A stretch of DNA of 64,000 bases from Mortierella sp. BCC40632. Taxonomy: Eukaryota; Mortierellomycota; Mortierellomycetes; Mortierellales; Mortierellaceae. The DNA lies in contig WAEK01000019.1 in the NCBI GenBank assembly GCA_011634665.1, positions 558,001 through 622,000 of the forward strand. Direction: 5' to 3'. A program made the position numbers and the translations under genes. Within the stretch, counting starts at the first letter, position 1. Each line of letters starts with the position of its first letter. Under the pieces are notes generated by a model. The model was not told where the DNA came from. It ran no database searches and saw only the letters and a list, made by a program, of their open reading frames with translations. This document shows positions 56,552-64,000 of this stretch, in pieces.

Positions 56552-58227
56552 CCAAAAAAAAAAAATGAATAAACTATTGTCAACTGGAAAGTGACAGAGA
56601 GTTTGGAGGCAAGGGTAAGAGTAACTGGAGCCTCAGCGACGAGGATTCCATCATATGCTCTTCTCCTGAGGATCTAGCACACAAGCTGTGAGTGAACACC
56701 TAAAATGGTGCCCCCTCTTCGTAGGACCGGACAATAATGGGAGTAGATTTTTGGGATCAAAAATGAAATGGTGATTTGGTAGTGCCTGCAACCATCAATT
56801 GAACTAGTCACGGCTTCACTCGAAAGAAGGAATGGACTGGACAGTCAAAGCCATTTCTTGATGAAGGCTGTGATGGATGAAAGTTACTCAACGAGAACAA
56901 GTGGTGTAAGGTATTCGATGAAGGAGGGGTTCTCGTGTCAATGCCGAAAGAACTTTGCGTTCGCAAGGAGCATCTGGAGTAAATAGAAGGAAGAAGGCAG
57001 ATTAACTCAATAGCATAGATCTATTCAACAATGTTGACCTCTAGTCAAACAAGGGGATAGATCTCATTCCATCGTCTTCAGCGTTTGGCCCCAAAACTAG
57101 AAATGGCCTCATGTTGCTCCAACCTCTCATGAAGTTCTAAACAAGCACACCGCTGCATGCTTCGCCTGCTTGTTCTCGCGAAACAACATTGTCCTTCTTA
57201 TTCATGTATTCTGTCAACCTTTCATCTATCCTCGAGGTTTGGAGCCACAGCAACTGCAGAAGCCTAATTCAAGTTTGAAAGCAATAGAAAAGGTAAAACC
57301 ACGATCTAAGAAAGGGTTCAGTCCATAGCGAGTCATCTTTAACTTTACAGGAATGAGGGCAAAAGAGCGACATGAGGTCATCCCGGCATCTGCTATGCAC
57401 CTGTTATTTTCGCGGCCTTTACCATGACAGCGTTTGCCAAAAGCGGGCAGGAAGTCTCAGTCAAACAGGTACAATGTGTAAAGGAGAGACATTAAAGTAG
57501 CATCCTTCCAACCAAACTACCTATTATTGTAGCAACATCTCGACCTTGTTTTGGCTGCCCTTACTTTTGCTCAATATTCGTTTTCTTACATTAATCCAGA
57601 TCCACTGTCGTATTGCCGGTTAACATGTCATATTTTGATGAGATTGCCCTGCTGCCTTGGTTGCTGGTTGTTTCTGTGGTCTGAGAGAGCATGATAGTCA
57701 TACAGGAAGCCCCTTCCCGCGATTCTGCCACATCCACCCCTCCCCCAGTCCTATGCGATGACTCCTCCCCATTCTCAACTATAAACACACACAGATATGA
57801 CTTGCCTACTTGAGCACAAACTCCTAGTCCTTCATTCCTTTCGCGAACGGTAAAGCTTGCATTATACCAACATCTTTCCGCCGATACCGGTCTGTTTACT
57901 GTAGTGTACTTCTCATTTCTCCCGAATTGAATGCCTTTCCGCTGGTAGCTGCAATAACAGGTTACAGAGGATAGATAGGGTAACTCAATGCGCAGTGCAG
58001 AGAGAGAGAGAGAGAGAGATAGAAAAGTTAAACTCAGTCTTTGCATTCTTCGCTCTCAATGTCGCCTGGATTTTGGTGGAAGAGAATAAGGCGGAGGGAA
58101 CGTTTTAGCCTGTTCTTGGCGAAGCATCCAAATTTCGAATGAATGGAGTGAAAGTGCGACAGGAAGTACCCATGACTTTGCCTCGGCGACAGAGAATATG
58201 CAAAAAAAAAAAAAAAAAAAAAATCGC
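56552..58227. other. intergenic, 1.7 kb
   Basis: The shared 3' sequence AATAAACTATTG is at 56568-56579. The upstream-type segments gcttcgcctgcttg (57157) and cttgcctacttgagcacaaactcctag (57799) resemble those in front of the genes at 60023 and 61855. A minus frame at 57591-58046 has no supported function. Confidence 0.45.
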
Positions 58228-58236
58228 TATATAAAT
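58228..58236 (+). promoter_or_regulatory. TATA box TATATAAAT
   Basis: It follows a run of 22 A and lies 215 bases before the ATG at 58443. The leader contains a T run of about 24. Confidence 0.5.
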
Positions 58237-58442
58237 CAGCCATAGCTATGCAACAGCTCGCAATTAAAGATCCTTCCCTTTCGCCTATTTTTTTTTTTTT
58301 TTTTTTTTTTTTGCTATTATTCCTTCACAAAATCTCATCTCCAACCAGATCCTTCCATTACCTATATTCTTTACTACTATTCCCTCACGAAACCCCATTC
58401 CCAGCCAGATCCTTCCCCATTCCCAGTTTATTACTACTCATC

Positions 58443-59267
58443 ATGGCGGGTAGCGACAAGGTGGCAAAGTCTAACAACCAGCAGGTGGCCGTAATTTTTC
58501 TTGGCAACAAGGGCGTCGGTAAGAGTGCCCTTCTCAACCAACTCGGTGGAAGCTTCAAGTCAGGATTCTCATTTATTGAAGGTGTAACAAGGAACGTCAA
58601 GGAAGAGGTGGTCAAAATCAATGGAGAGCGAATAATATTGATGGACTCCCCTGGATTATACGAGTATGACGATGTAAAGACTAAAGAGAATGGCAAGAAA
58701 CTGACCGAAGCATTGAGACGAGGATACCTCTACAAGCTCTTCTTTGTCGTGTCAGGCCACAGTCGTTCCATTTCATCAGAAGATCTGGCTCTTATGTCCC
58801 GAGTAAACGAAGCAATCCGAAAAACCAACAAAGCCAAGATCGAATTCAGGTTAATAATTAATCAAATCCGTGGCGACATTGAATACGAAGAATACAAGCG
58901 TTTGCCCTTGGAGAAGTTCCAGGAAGATCTCAAAAAACTGAACGAGCGCGCCAAGCCCCTATCATTCGACATTCATATCGAGGATATCTTGTTATTGCGA
59001 CATGACGAAGCCTCTATCAATAACAAAGGGTTCTCGCGTCAACTCGTTCAAAGTATCACAGGTCAAGAGGAAGCCTTGATAGAGGTAGAAGATATCAAAT
59101 CAAGTTTTGACGACATTGGTATAGTTAAAGCAGCTTTAAATGTGATTGGCGTCGGTGCGGCAGTCCTCGGTTTCTTCGTTGCCCCTGAGGTCGGCATTTT
59201 CGCATTGGCGTCGGTGGTCATTACAAATATCCTCGTAAAAATTGGAGGCAATAAAAACAGCAATTGA
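58443..59267 (+). CDS. array GTPase with hydrophobic tail
   Basis: An intronless 274-residue protein. The start at actcatcATGG was preferred to the longer frame from 58248, because the extra part is translated poly-T leader. P-loop GNKGVGKSA, VTRNV, DSPGLYEY, ALRRGYLYKLFFVVSGHSRS, NQIRGDIEYEEY and LLRHDEASI follow the family pattern (LRHD in place of the usual LRYD, also seen at 40850). The tail (VIGVGAAVLGFFVAPEVGIFALASVVITNILV) is hydrophobic and ends in a polar GGNKNSN. The leader holds two tandem copies of a ctcacaaaatctca/ctcacgaaacccca segment followed by ccagatccttcc. Confidence 0.88.
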   Translation: MAGSDKVAKSNNQQVAVIFLGNKGVGKSALLNQLGGSFKSGFSFIEGVTRNVKEEVVKINGERIILMDSPGLYEYDDVKTKENGKKLTEALRRGYLYKLFFVVSGHSRSISSEDLALMSRVNEAIRKTNKAKIEFRLIINQIRGDIEYEEYKRLPLEKFQEDLKKLNERAKPLSFDIHIEDILLLRHDEASINNKGFSRQLVQSITGQEEALIEVEDIKSSFDDIGIVKAALNVIGVGAAVLGFFVAPEVGIFALASVVITNILVKIGGNKNSN

Positions 59268-60022
59268 TACTTCGAGGAAAAAAAAACATGGTGTTCTGGA
59301 TAGGAATCTAAATGTAAGAGGAACTGTGTTTGTACGGGAGAGCGTTTACATACTCTCTCATTGGAGGACACTTGGTGGGGGTGTTGGCCAAGAGGGCGGG
59401 GGCGGGGGCGGAGGCGGATCTATCCAATAAGCAGTCCTTGATCATGTAGTTCCCTCTTTCATCCATCTTGCATTTGGCTCTCGAACAAGGGAGAGGATGA
59501 TGGGATGTGCTCAATTTTGCTATAACCTCGCCCTCTTACACAAAAAAATGTAGATGCTTGCTTCGCCCACTTGAGCACAGATTCTAGCTCTCCGTTGAAA
59601 AGCCTGAGGTTCATTTCATCTTCCAGTTGATACACAATTTGCTTGCTTACCTATCTTCTCGTTTTCCCCACCAATCCTTATTGTATGTTGCTACAAAGGG
59701 AGAATGCGTGACTCAATGCATATTGTAAAGTGTGCTTGCTTCGCCTTCAAGGTTCCCGCAGTCGATATAGATCTCGGGAAGAAAGGAGAGAGAGATGGGT
59801 AAATGGGACACAATAATCCAAGAGTCTGCTACGTCTGAGGCCTCTGTAGAAGCGGCCAGAGGTTTCATTGCGAGCGGCCTCAATGCGGGAGAGATATTTA
59901 AGTCACACCCTCCAACTTTGATTTGTTCCCTCCCCCACCTCTCTCATCCTTTCTCCCTTTTCTGTAAAAAAATCCATCTCCAATCAGGCATATCGTATTG
60001 GCCAGACAAACTATCACCTATC
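59268..60022. other. intergenic; upstream region with G-rich tract
   Basis: The G-rich tract at 59376-59417 has several GGG/GGGGG runs. The tgcttcgcccacttgagcac segment is at 59559 and a weak shared motif is at 59440. A frame from 59795 runs into the next GTPase, but its N-terminal part is leader sequence. Confidence 0.45.
59895..59902 (+). promoter_or_regulatory. TATA-like box TATTTAAG
   Basis: It lies 128 bases before the ATG at 60023. Confidence 0.4.
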
Positions 60023-60904
60023 ATGGTAGAATACAACGAGAAAGTCGAGCCATTTAGGCGCCGCAAAGTAGCAGTGATGTTTATTGGCAATAAGGGTGCA
60101 GGAAAGAGCACATTGCTCAATCAATTCGGCGGATCCTTCAAGTCAGGGTTCTCACTCATCGATGGTGTGACCAAGGATGTCAATGAACAAGAGGTCCTCA
60201 TAAAGGGCCAGCAAATAATCCTAATGGATACCCCTGGGTTGTATGAGGTTGTTGACAAGGAAACCGAACTCAATAGCAAGAAGTTGACCGAGGCCTTGAG
60301 ACGAGGATACCACTACAAGCTCTTCTTTGTCATTGGGAGTAACAGCCGCGGAATATCATCGGAGGATCTAGCACTACTGACCCGAGTGAATGAAGCTGTC
60401 AGTGATGCCGAAGGGGCCAAGATTGACTTTTGGGTGATAGTCAACCAGATCCGTGGGGAGGAAGAATACAAAAATTACGAGCGATTCATGACTCAGGATA
60501 ACTTTCAGAGATATCTCAACAGACTGACCACAGAAGTCAAGACCCTTTCGTTCGATATCCAGATCAAAGATGTCCTGTTGTTGCGGTACGACGAAAGGGC
60601 AATCAGGAACAGAGAGCTTTACTCCGACCTCAGTTCAAGAGTCATGGATCAAGAGCCGGTCCAGTTGTATGTGAAAAAGATCAAAACAAGCCCTTGCGAT
60701 AATACAAGTATCATGGAGGGTATGGATCAGATTTCTCATGGTATTGCCTTCCTTGGTGGTGTAGCTCTAGGCGGCATGGCTGTGGTAGCAGGAGCGGCTA
60801 TCGCAATTAATCCCGCATCAGCCCCAGTGGTAGTTCAGACAGTTGGTTCATTAGGAATGTTCTTCGCTAAACATTTTATCGAGAGGTATCCAGTGAAAAA
60901 GTAA
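60023..60904 (+). CDS. array GTPase with glycine-rich membrane tail
   Basis: An intronless 293-residue protein. ATG 60023 (cctatcATGG) was chosen over the in-frame ATG at 59795 because the TATA-like box lies between them and the neighbours begin at the same distance from the P-loop. P-loop GNKGAGKST, VTKDV, DTPGLYEV, ALRRGYHYKLFFVIGSNSRG, NQIRGEEEY and LLRYDERAI follow. The tail is hydrophobic and Gly/Ala-rich (AFLGGVALGGMAVVAGAAIAI), then FFAKHFIERYPVKK. It is closest to the copy at 55685 in tail type. Confidence 0.88.
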   Translation: MVEYNEKVEPFRRRKVAVMFIGNKGAGKSTLLNQFGGSFKSGFSLIDGVTKDVNEQEVLIKGQQIILMDTPGLYEVVDKETELNSKKLTEALRRGYHYKLFFVIGSNSRGISSEDLALLTRVNEAVSDAEGAKIDFWVIVNQIRGEEEYKNYERFMTQDNFQRYLNRLTTEVKTLSFDIQIKDVLLLRYDERAIRNRELYSDLSSRVMDQEPVQLYVKKIKTSPCDNTSIMEGMDQISHGIAFLGGVALGGMAVVAGAAIAINPASAPVVVQTVGSLGMFFAKHFIERYPVKK

Positions 60905-61706
60905 ACTATTACCTTCTAAATAATGACAGAAAACTGACCGATTGAATCAGGTAGAGGAAAGTAGAGATTGTGATAGTAGCAGTAGTGGCAGTGGTGTCAC
61001 TATCAACGAGGTCTAAAGCGAGAGTACCTCTGCGAATTCTTCATTGCAAGGCAAGTGGCAGGCGGCAAAATACCGCGGAGACTTGGTAGTCATTTCTCAA
61101 GTAGGTAAGGCCGCCCGTCATTTTAATAGATACCCGACTGAGCTCTAGACAATTTTCAGCCATGCCTAGAATGATGTGGATTAAAGTAAGTAGCACCAAG
61201 GGCTATGCATAGAGCTTGTTCAAAGTCAATGTCCATACTCGTGACCAAAATTTAGAGTGTACTCAGGTTGGAAGATGCTCTTAGTGAGTCGTAAAGTTCA
61301 TCGAGAAATGGCACTAGCCTACCTGGTGGGGAAGTGGATTGGAGGGCAAACCTGAATAACAGCATTAGTTACTGGTCATGCAAATGTACAGATTCTCCTT
61401 TCATTTCCTTGCCACATCATTTGATTACCGAGTAAGGATAAATATTGTTTCGCTCCGCCCTCTTGCACAAACACAGAGCAGCATGCTTCGCCCACTTGCA
61501 AATTCAGACACAATCTCCTGAATATGGCGAAGACTCATCATCTTCCTGCTGTACCAATTCATGCTTTTGCTCGACACAGAGTGTACGGAAGAGGAGGCAG
61601 AAGGAGTTGGGAATAGGGAGAGAAACACCAGTGACCTCTATCTAACATTCAGAGCCCTAGTTCAGAGCCAATGCAGAAAGATTCAGTAAAAGTTACTACA
61701 GAGTAT
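60905..61706. other. intergenic; upstream region of the repeat GTPase
   Basis: No gene is seen. The shared motif GGTCATGCA is at 61374-61382 and the tgcttcgcccacttgcaaat segment at 61482. Confidence 0.45.
61374..61382 (+). promoter_or_regulatory. shared upstream motif GGTCATGCA
   Basis: It lies 473 bases before the next GTPase start, in the same order relative to the cttcgcccacttg segment as in the other units. Confidence 0.4.
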
Positions 61707-61714
61707 TATTTAAA
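61707..61714 (+). promoter_or_regulatory. TATA-like box TATTTAAA
   Basis: It lies 141 bases before the ATG at 61855 and is the same form as at 42544. Confidence 0.5.
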
Positions 61715-61854
61715 CCACAGTCTTTCAGCCAGCACCAAACCACTCCCCGCAACCTTATCGACCCCCCTCTCTCTTTCTTCTTCCTCTGCTCATTACGAAG
61801 ATCCATCTTTGCCAGGTCTGTCTTTTTATTTCAATCACAATCTCGTCTACTAAG

Positions 61855-63849
61855 ATGGATAACTGCGAGAAAACGCTGGCTATTGAGCAACGCAAGGCGG
61901 ATGAGCAAAGCAATATGGCCAAGCAGAGTGAAGTGACCGAGCAAATTGAAGTGACCAAGCAACAAAAGGCGACCGAGCAGAGCGAAGTGACCCAGCAAAG
62001 TGAAGTGACCAAGCAAATCAAAGTGGACCAACAAAGCGAAATGATTAAGCAAAGCGAAACAGACAAGCCGAGCGAAGTGGTCCAGCAAAGTGAAATGGTC
62101 GAACAAAGCGGGGTGGTCGAGCAAAGCGGGGTGGTCGAGCAAAGCGAAGTGGCCCAGCAAAGCAAGGTGAACGAGCAGAGCCTAATGGTCGAACAACAAA
62201 ATGTGATCGAGCAACAAAAGTCGACCAGGCAAAGTGAAGAGACCCAGCATAGCGAAGTGATCAAGCGAGGTGAAGTGATCAAGCAATGTGAAGTGACCCA
62301 ACAACGTGAAATGGACGAGCCGAGCGAAGTGACCGAACGAAGTAGAACGACCGAACAAAGTGAGGCGGCCAAGCAAAGTGAAATGGTCCAGCAAAGCGGA
62401 GTGACCCAGCAAAGCGAAATGAACCAGCAAAGTGTAGTGACTCAACGGAGTGAAGTGGTCCAGCAAATTGCAATGATTCATCAAAGTGAGGCGGTCCAGC
62501 AAAGTGAGGCGGTCCAGCAAAGTGAGGCGGTTCAGCAAAGTGAGGCGGTTCAGCAAAGCGAGGCGGTTCAACAAAGCGGAGTGGCCAAGCAAAGCGAAGT
62601 GAACGAGCACAGCGCAGTGAATGAGGAACAAAATTTGATAGAGCAACGAAATTTGACCAAGCAAAGTGAAGAGACCCAGCATAGCGGATTGATCCAGAAT
62701 AACAAAGCGAATCCACAGTTCTTTGTGACGGAGGAGATCGATGAGAGGTATGAAATCGATGAGGACGAGTACATCTACGTGCCCAAGCAGAGCGAAATGC
62801 CCAAGCAGAGCGGAGTGCCCAAGCAGAGCGAAATGCCCAAGCAGAGCGAAGTGCCCAAGCAGAGCGAAGTGCCCAAGCAGAGCGAAGTGCCCAAGCAGAG
62901 CGAAGTGCCCAAGCAGAGCGAAGTGCCCAAGCAGAGCGAAATGACCAAACAGAGAGAAGTGGTAAAGCGGGGCGCAGCGATCAAGCAACAAAACGCGATT
63001 GACCAACACAAGGCGACCGAACAACACAAGATTGCCCTGATGTTTATTGGTAACAAGGGCGTTGGCAAGAGCGCTCTGCTCAATCAACTCGGCGGAGACT
63101 TCGAGTCTGGATTCTCACTCATCGATGGCGTGACCACAGATGTCAAAGAACAAGAGGTTTCCATTTGTGGCCAGCAAATAATCCTAATGGATACCCCTGG
63201 GCTGTGCGAAATCGACGACAAATTGACCGAGCTCAATAGCAAGATGTTGACTGAAGCCTTGGACCGAGGATACCTCTACAAGCTCTTCTTTGTCGTGTCG
63301 GGCAATAGTCGTAGCATTTCATCAGAGGATCTGACCCTCATGAAACAAGTGAATAGGGCTATCCGTAATGACGATGATACCAAGGTTCAGTTCGGCTTGA
63401 TAGTTAACCAGATCCGCGGCAAGGAGGAGCTCAAAGAATACAAGAAAAATATGACCCAAGAGAACTTCTACAGCTATCTTAGCCAGCTATCTGAGAGAGC
63501 CAGTGACCTGTCCCTCGATATTCGGATCAGGGATCCCCTGCTTTTACGATATGATGAGAGCGCACTCGGAGGGAAGGATTTGAGACGTGAACTCGAATCT
63601 CGAATCATTGATCAAACACCGGTGAGGTTGAAGGTAGATCCCATTCAAGTGAAGCAGAGTGATGTTAGAATGATCGGGGCAGCCATGAGAGGACTTATCG
63701 CTCGAGTCAATAGTGGCTACTTTGATGTTCACCACTTGAAAAACAATGTAGTTGGGCCCACTACGAAAGCTATTAGTGGAGCAGTGGGATTTATCCTTCG
63801 GAAGGCCCAAAGCCCAATTACCCATGGATGTTTTCCTTCAAATAACTGA
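61855..63849 (+). CDS. hexapeptide-repeat GTPase (664 residues)
   Basis: An intronless frame. Residues ~17-390 are a hexapeptide repeat with consensus x-x-(K/Q/E)-Q-S-(E/G), such as AVQQSE five times in a row and then VPKQSE about nine times. One non-repeat acidic insert (EEIDERYEIDEDEYIYV, ~residue 300) splits the array. The G domain follows: GNKGVGKSA (~397-404), VTTDV, DTPGLCEI, ALDRGYLYKLFFVVSGNSRS, NQIRGKEE and LLRYDESAL. The C-terminus is less hydrophobic than in its neighbours (VVGPTTKAISGAVGFILRK), so it may not be a true anchor. The repeat is strongly Gln/Ser/Glu-rich with a hydrophobic residue every six positions. A filament-like or beta-solenoid fold, or a multivalent binding arm, can be imagined but not shown. 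It appears to be a normal array GTPase that gained a long N-terminal extension by expansion of an 18-base unit. Confidence 0.9.
   Translation: MDNCEKTLAIEQRKADEQSNMAKQSEVTEQIEVTKQQKATEQSEVTQQSEVTKQIKVDQQSEMIKQSETDKPSEVVQQSEMVEQSGVVEQSGVVEQSEVAQQSKVNEQSLMVEQQNVIEQQKSTRQSEETQHSEVIKRGEVIKQCEVTQQREMDEPSEVTERSRTTEQSEAAKQSEMVQQSGVTQQSEMNQQSVVTQRSEVVQQIAMIHQSEAVQQSEAVQQSEAVQQSEAVQQSEAVQQSGVAKQSEVNEHSAVNEEQNLIEQRNLTKQSEETQHSGLIQNNKANPQFFVTEEIDERYEIDEDEYIYVPKQSEMPKQSGVPKQSEMPKQSEVPKQSEVPKQSEVPKQSEVPKQSEVPKQSEMTKQREVVKRGAAIKQQNAIDQHKATEQHKIALMFIGNKGVGKSALLNQLGGDFESGFSLIDGVTTDVKEQEVSICGQQIILMDTPGLCEIDDKLTELNSKMLTEALDRGYLYKLFFVVSGNSRSISSEDLTLMKQVNRAIRNDDDTKVQFGLIVNQIRGKEELKEYKKNMTQENFYSYLSQLSERASDLSLDIRIRDPLLLRYDESALGGKDLRRELESRIIDQTPVRLKVDPIQVKQSDVRMIGAAMRGLIARVNSGYFDVHHLKNNVVGPTTKAISGAVGFILRKAQSPITHGCFPSNN
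61903..63030 (+). repeat. 18-base (hexapeptide) tandem repeat
   Basis: There are about 60 units. The 5' part is diverged. The segment at 62484-62580 is a purer run of gcggt(c/t)cagcaaagtga, and 62782-62946 is nearly perfect aagcagagcgaa(g/a)tgccc. Because 18 is a multiple of 3, all frames repeat, which keeps long antisense frames open (for example 62182-63087). The purest blocks are likely unstable in copy number. Confidence 0.95.
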
Positions 63850-64000
63850 GTGAGGCAAATAAATGGCAACTCTTTTGAAGTAAAAAAAGGTGGTCTGTCG
63901 AGAAGTATAAGAGGATGGAGATGACTTTGAACTACAAGCAGCACTCCAGCAATATAGAGTTCTTTTAAGTGACATGCAGATTCAGGCGTCCTCTCCTAGG
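63850..64000. other. 3' flank of the last GTPase
   Basis: It contains an AATAAA hexamer at about 63858. Nothing else is seen before the window ends. Confidence 0.5.

Noticed and set aside
58248..58442. N-terminal extension of the GTPase at 58443
   Set aside because: It is mostly a poly-T tract translated as Phe; the actcatcATGG context at 58443 matches the other copies.
59795..60022. N-terminal extension of the GTPase at 60023 (in-frame ATG at 59795)
   Set aside because: The TATA-like box and the leader lie inside it, and all neighbouring copies start about 20 residues before the P-loop.
62782..62946. CRISPR-like or satellite array
   Set aside because: The repeat is 18 bases without spacers, lies in a coding frame and is in a eukaryotic genome.
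62182..63087. 301-codon antisense open frame (LLGHFA-type repeats) across the hexapeptide repeat, and others such as 61755-62372
   Set aside because: An 18-base repeat keeps every frame open on both strands. The sense frame carries a full G domain with TATA box and leader; the antisense ones have no domain and follow from the repeat.

Overview
The window reads as nuclear DNA of a filamentous, early-diverging fungus, most likely Mortierella-like. This placement is an inference from gene content. The left half holds ordinary eukaryotic genes with several short GT-AG introns (and one GC-AG intron), TATA boxes, long T/A homopolymers, a decayed Crypton-type (Ndc10/tyrosine-recombinase-like) element and a fragment resembling a Crinkler effector header. 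There are no bacterial operons.

Region 1 (1-33 kb), core genes. On the left lies a large, mostly disordered minus-strand protein with a ubiquitin-interacting motif, a UBZ-like finger lacking its last ligand, and a tandem array of SUMO-interaction-like motifs. A decayed Crypton follows at 7.3-9.9 kb. Two single-NBD ABCA-type transporters (11.9-14.8 and 26.2-29.9 kb) flank a cluster of a seven-helix-like membrane protein, a glyoxylate/hydroxypyruvate reductase, SDO1 (ribosome maturation), COQ4 (ubiquinone synthesis) and SFM1 (SPOUT methyltransferase of Rps3). A fungal MscL channel gene (31.1-32.6 kb) ends the block. The exon structures given were built by hand from splice sites, reading phase and family similarity.

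Region 2 (33-64 kb), a tandem array of intronless GTPases. Nine genes plus at least two broken copies encode one family of small TRAFAC-type GTPases with a G-N-K-G-x-G-K-S P-loop, a D-T/S-P-G switch, an N-Q-I-R motif where the canonical NKxD base-recognition motif would be expected, and usually a hydrophobic C-terminal tail. All lie on the plus strand, each with its own TATA-like box and with noncoding modules recurring upstream. Variants include a protein with two G domains in tandem, a copy truncated before its membrane tail, a near-identical duplicate broken by a one-base deletion in an A-run, an old remnant, and a 664-residue protein whose N-terminal half is about 60 copies of a hexapeptide (x-x-K/Q-Q-S-E). 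Between the copies sit a small three-helix membrane protein, a Crinkler-header fragment, an unidentified decayed multi-exon gene and a hAT-like MITE.

The GTPase array is the most interesting part. It looks like a rapidly duplicating, membrane-associated GTPase family resembling AIG1/GIMAP-type systems in organisation. No function can be shown from sequence alone.
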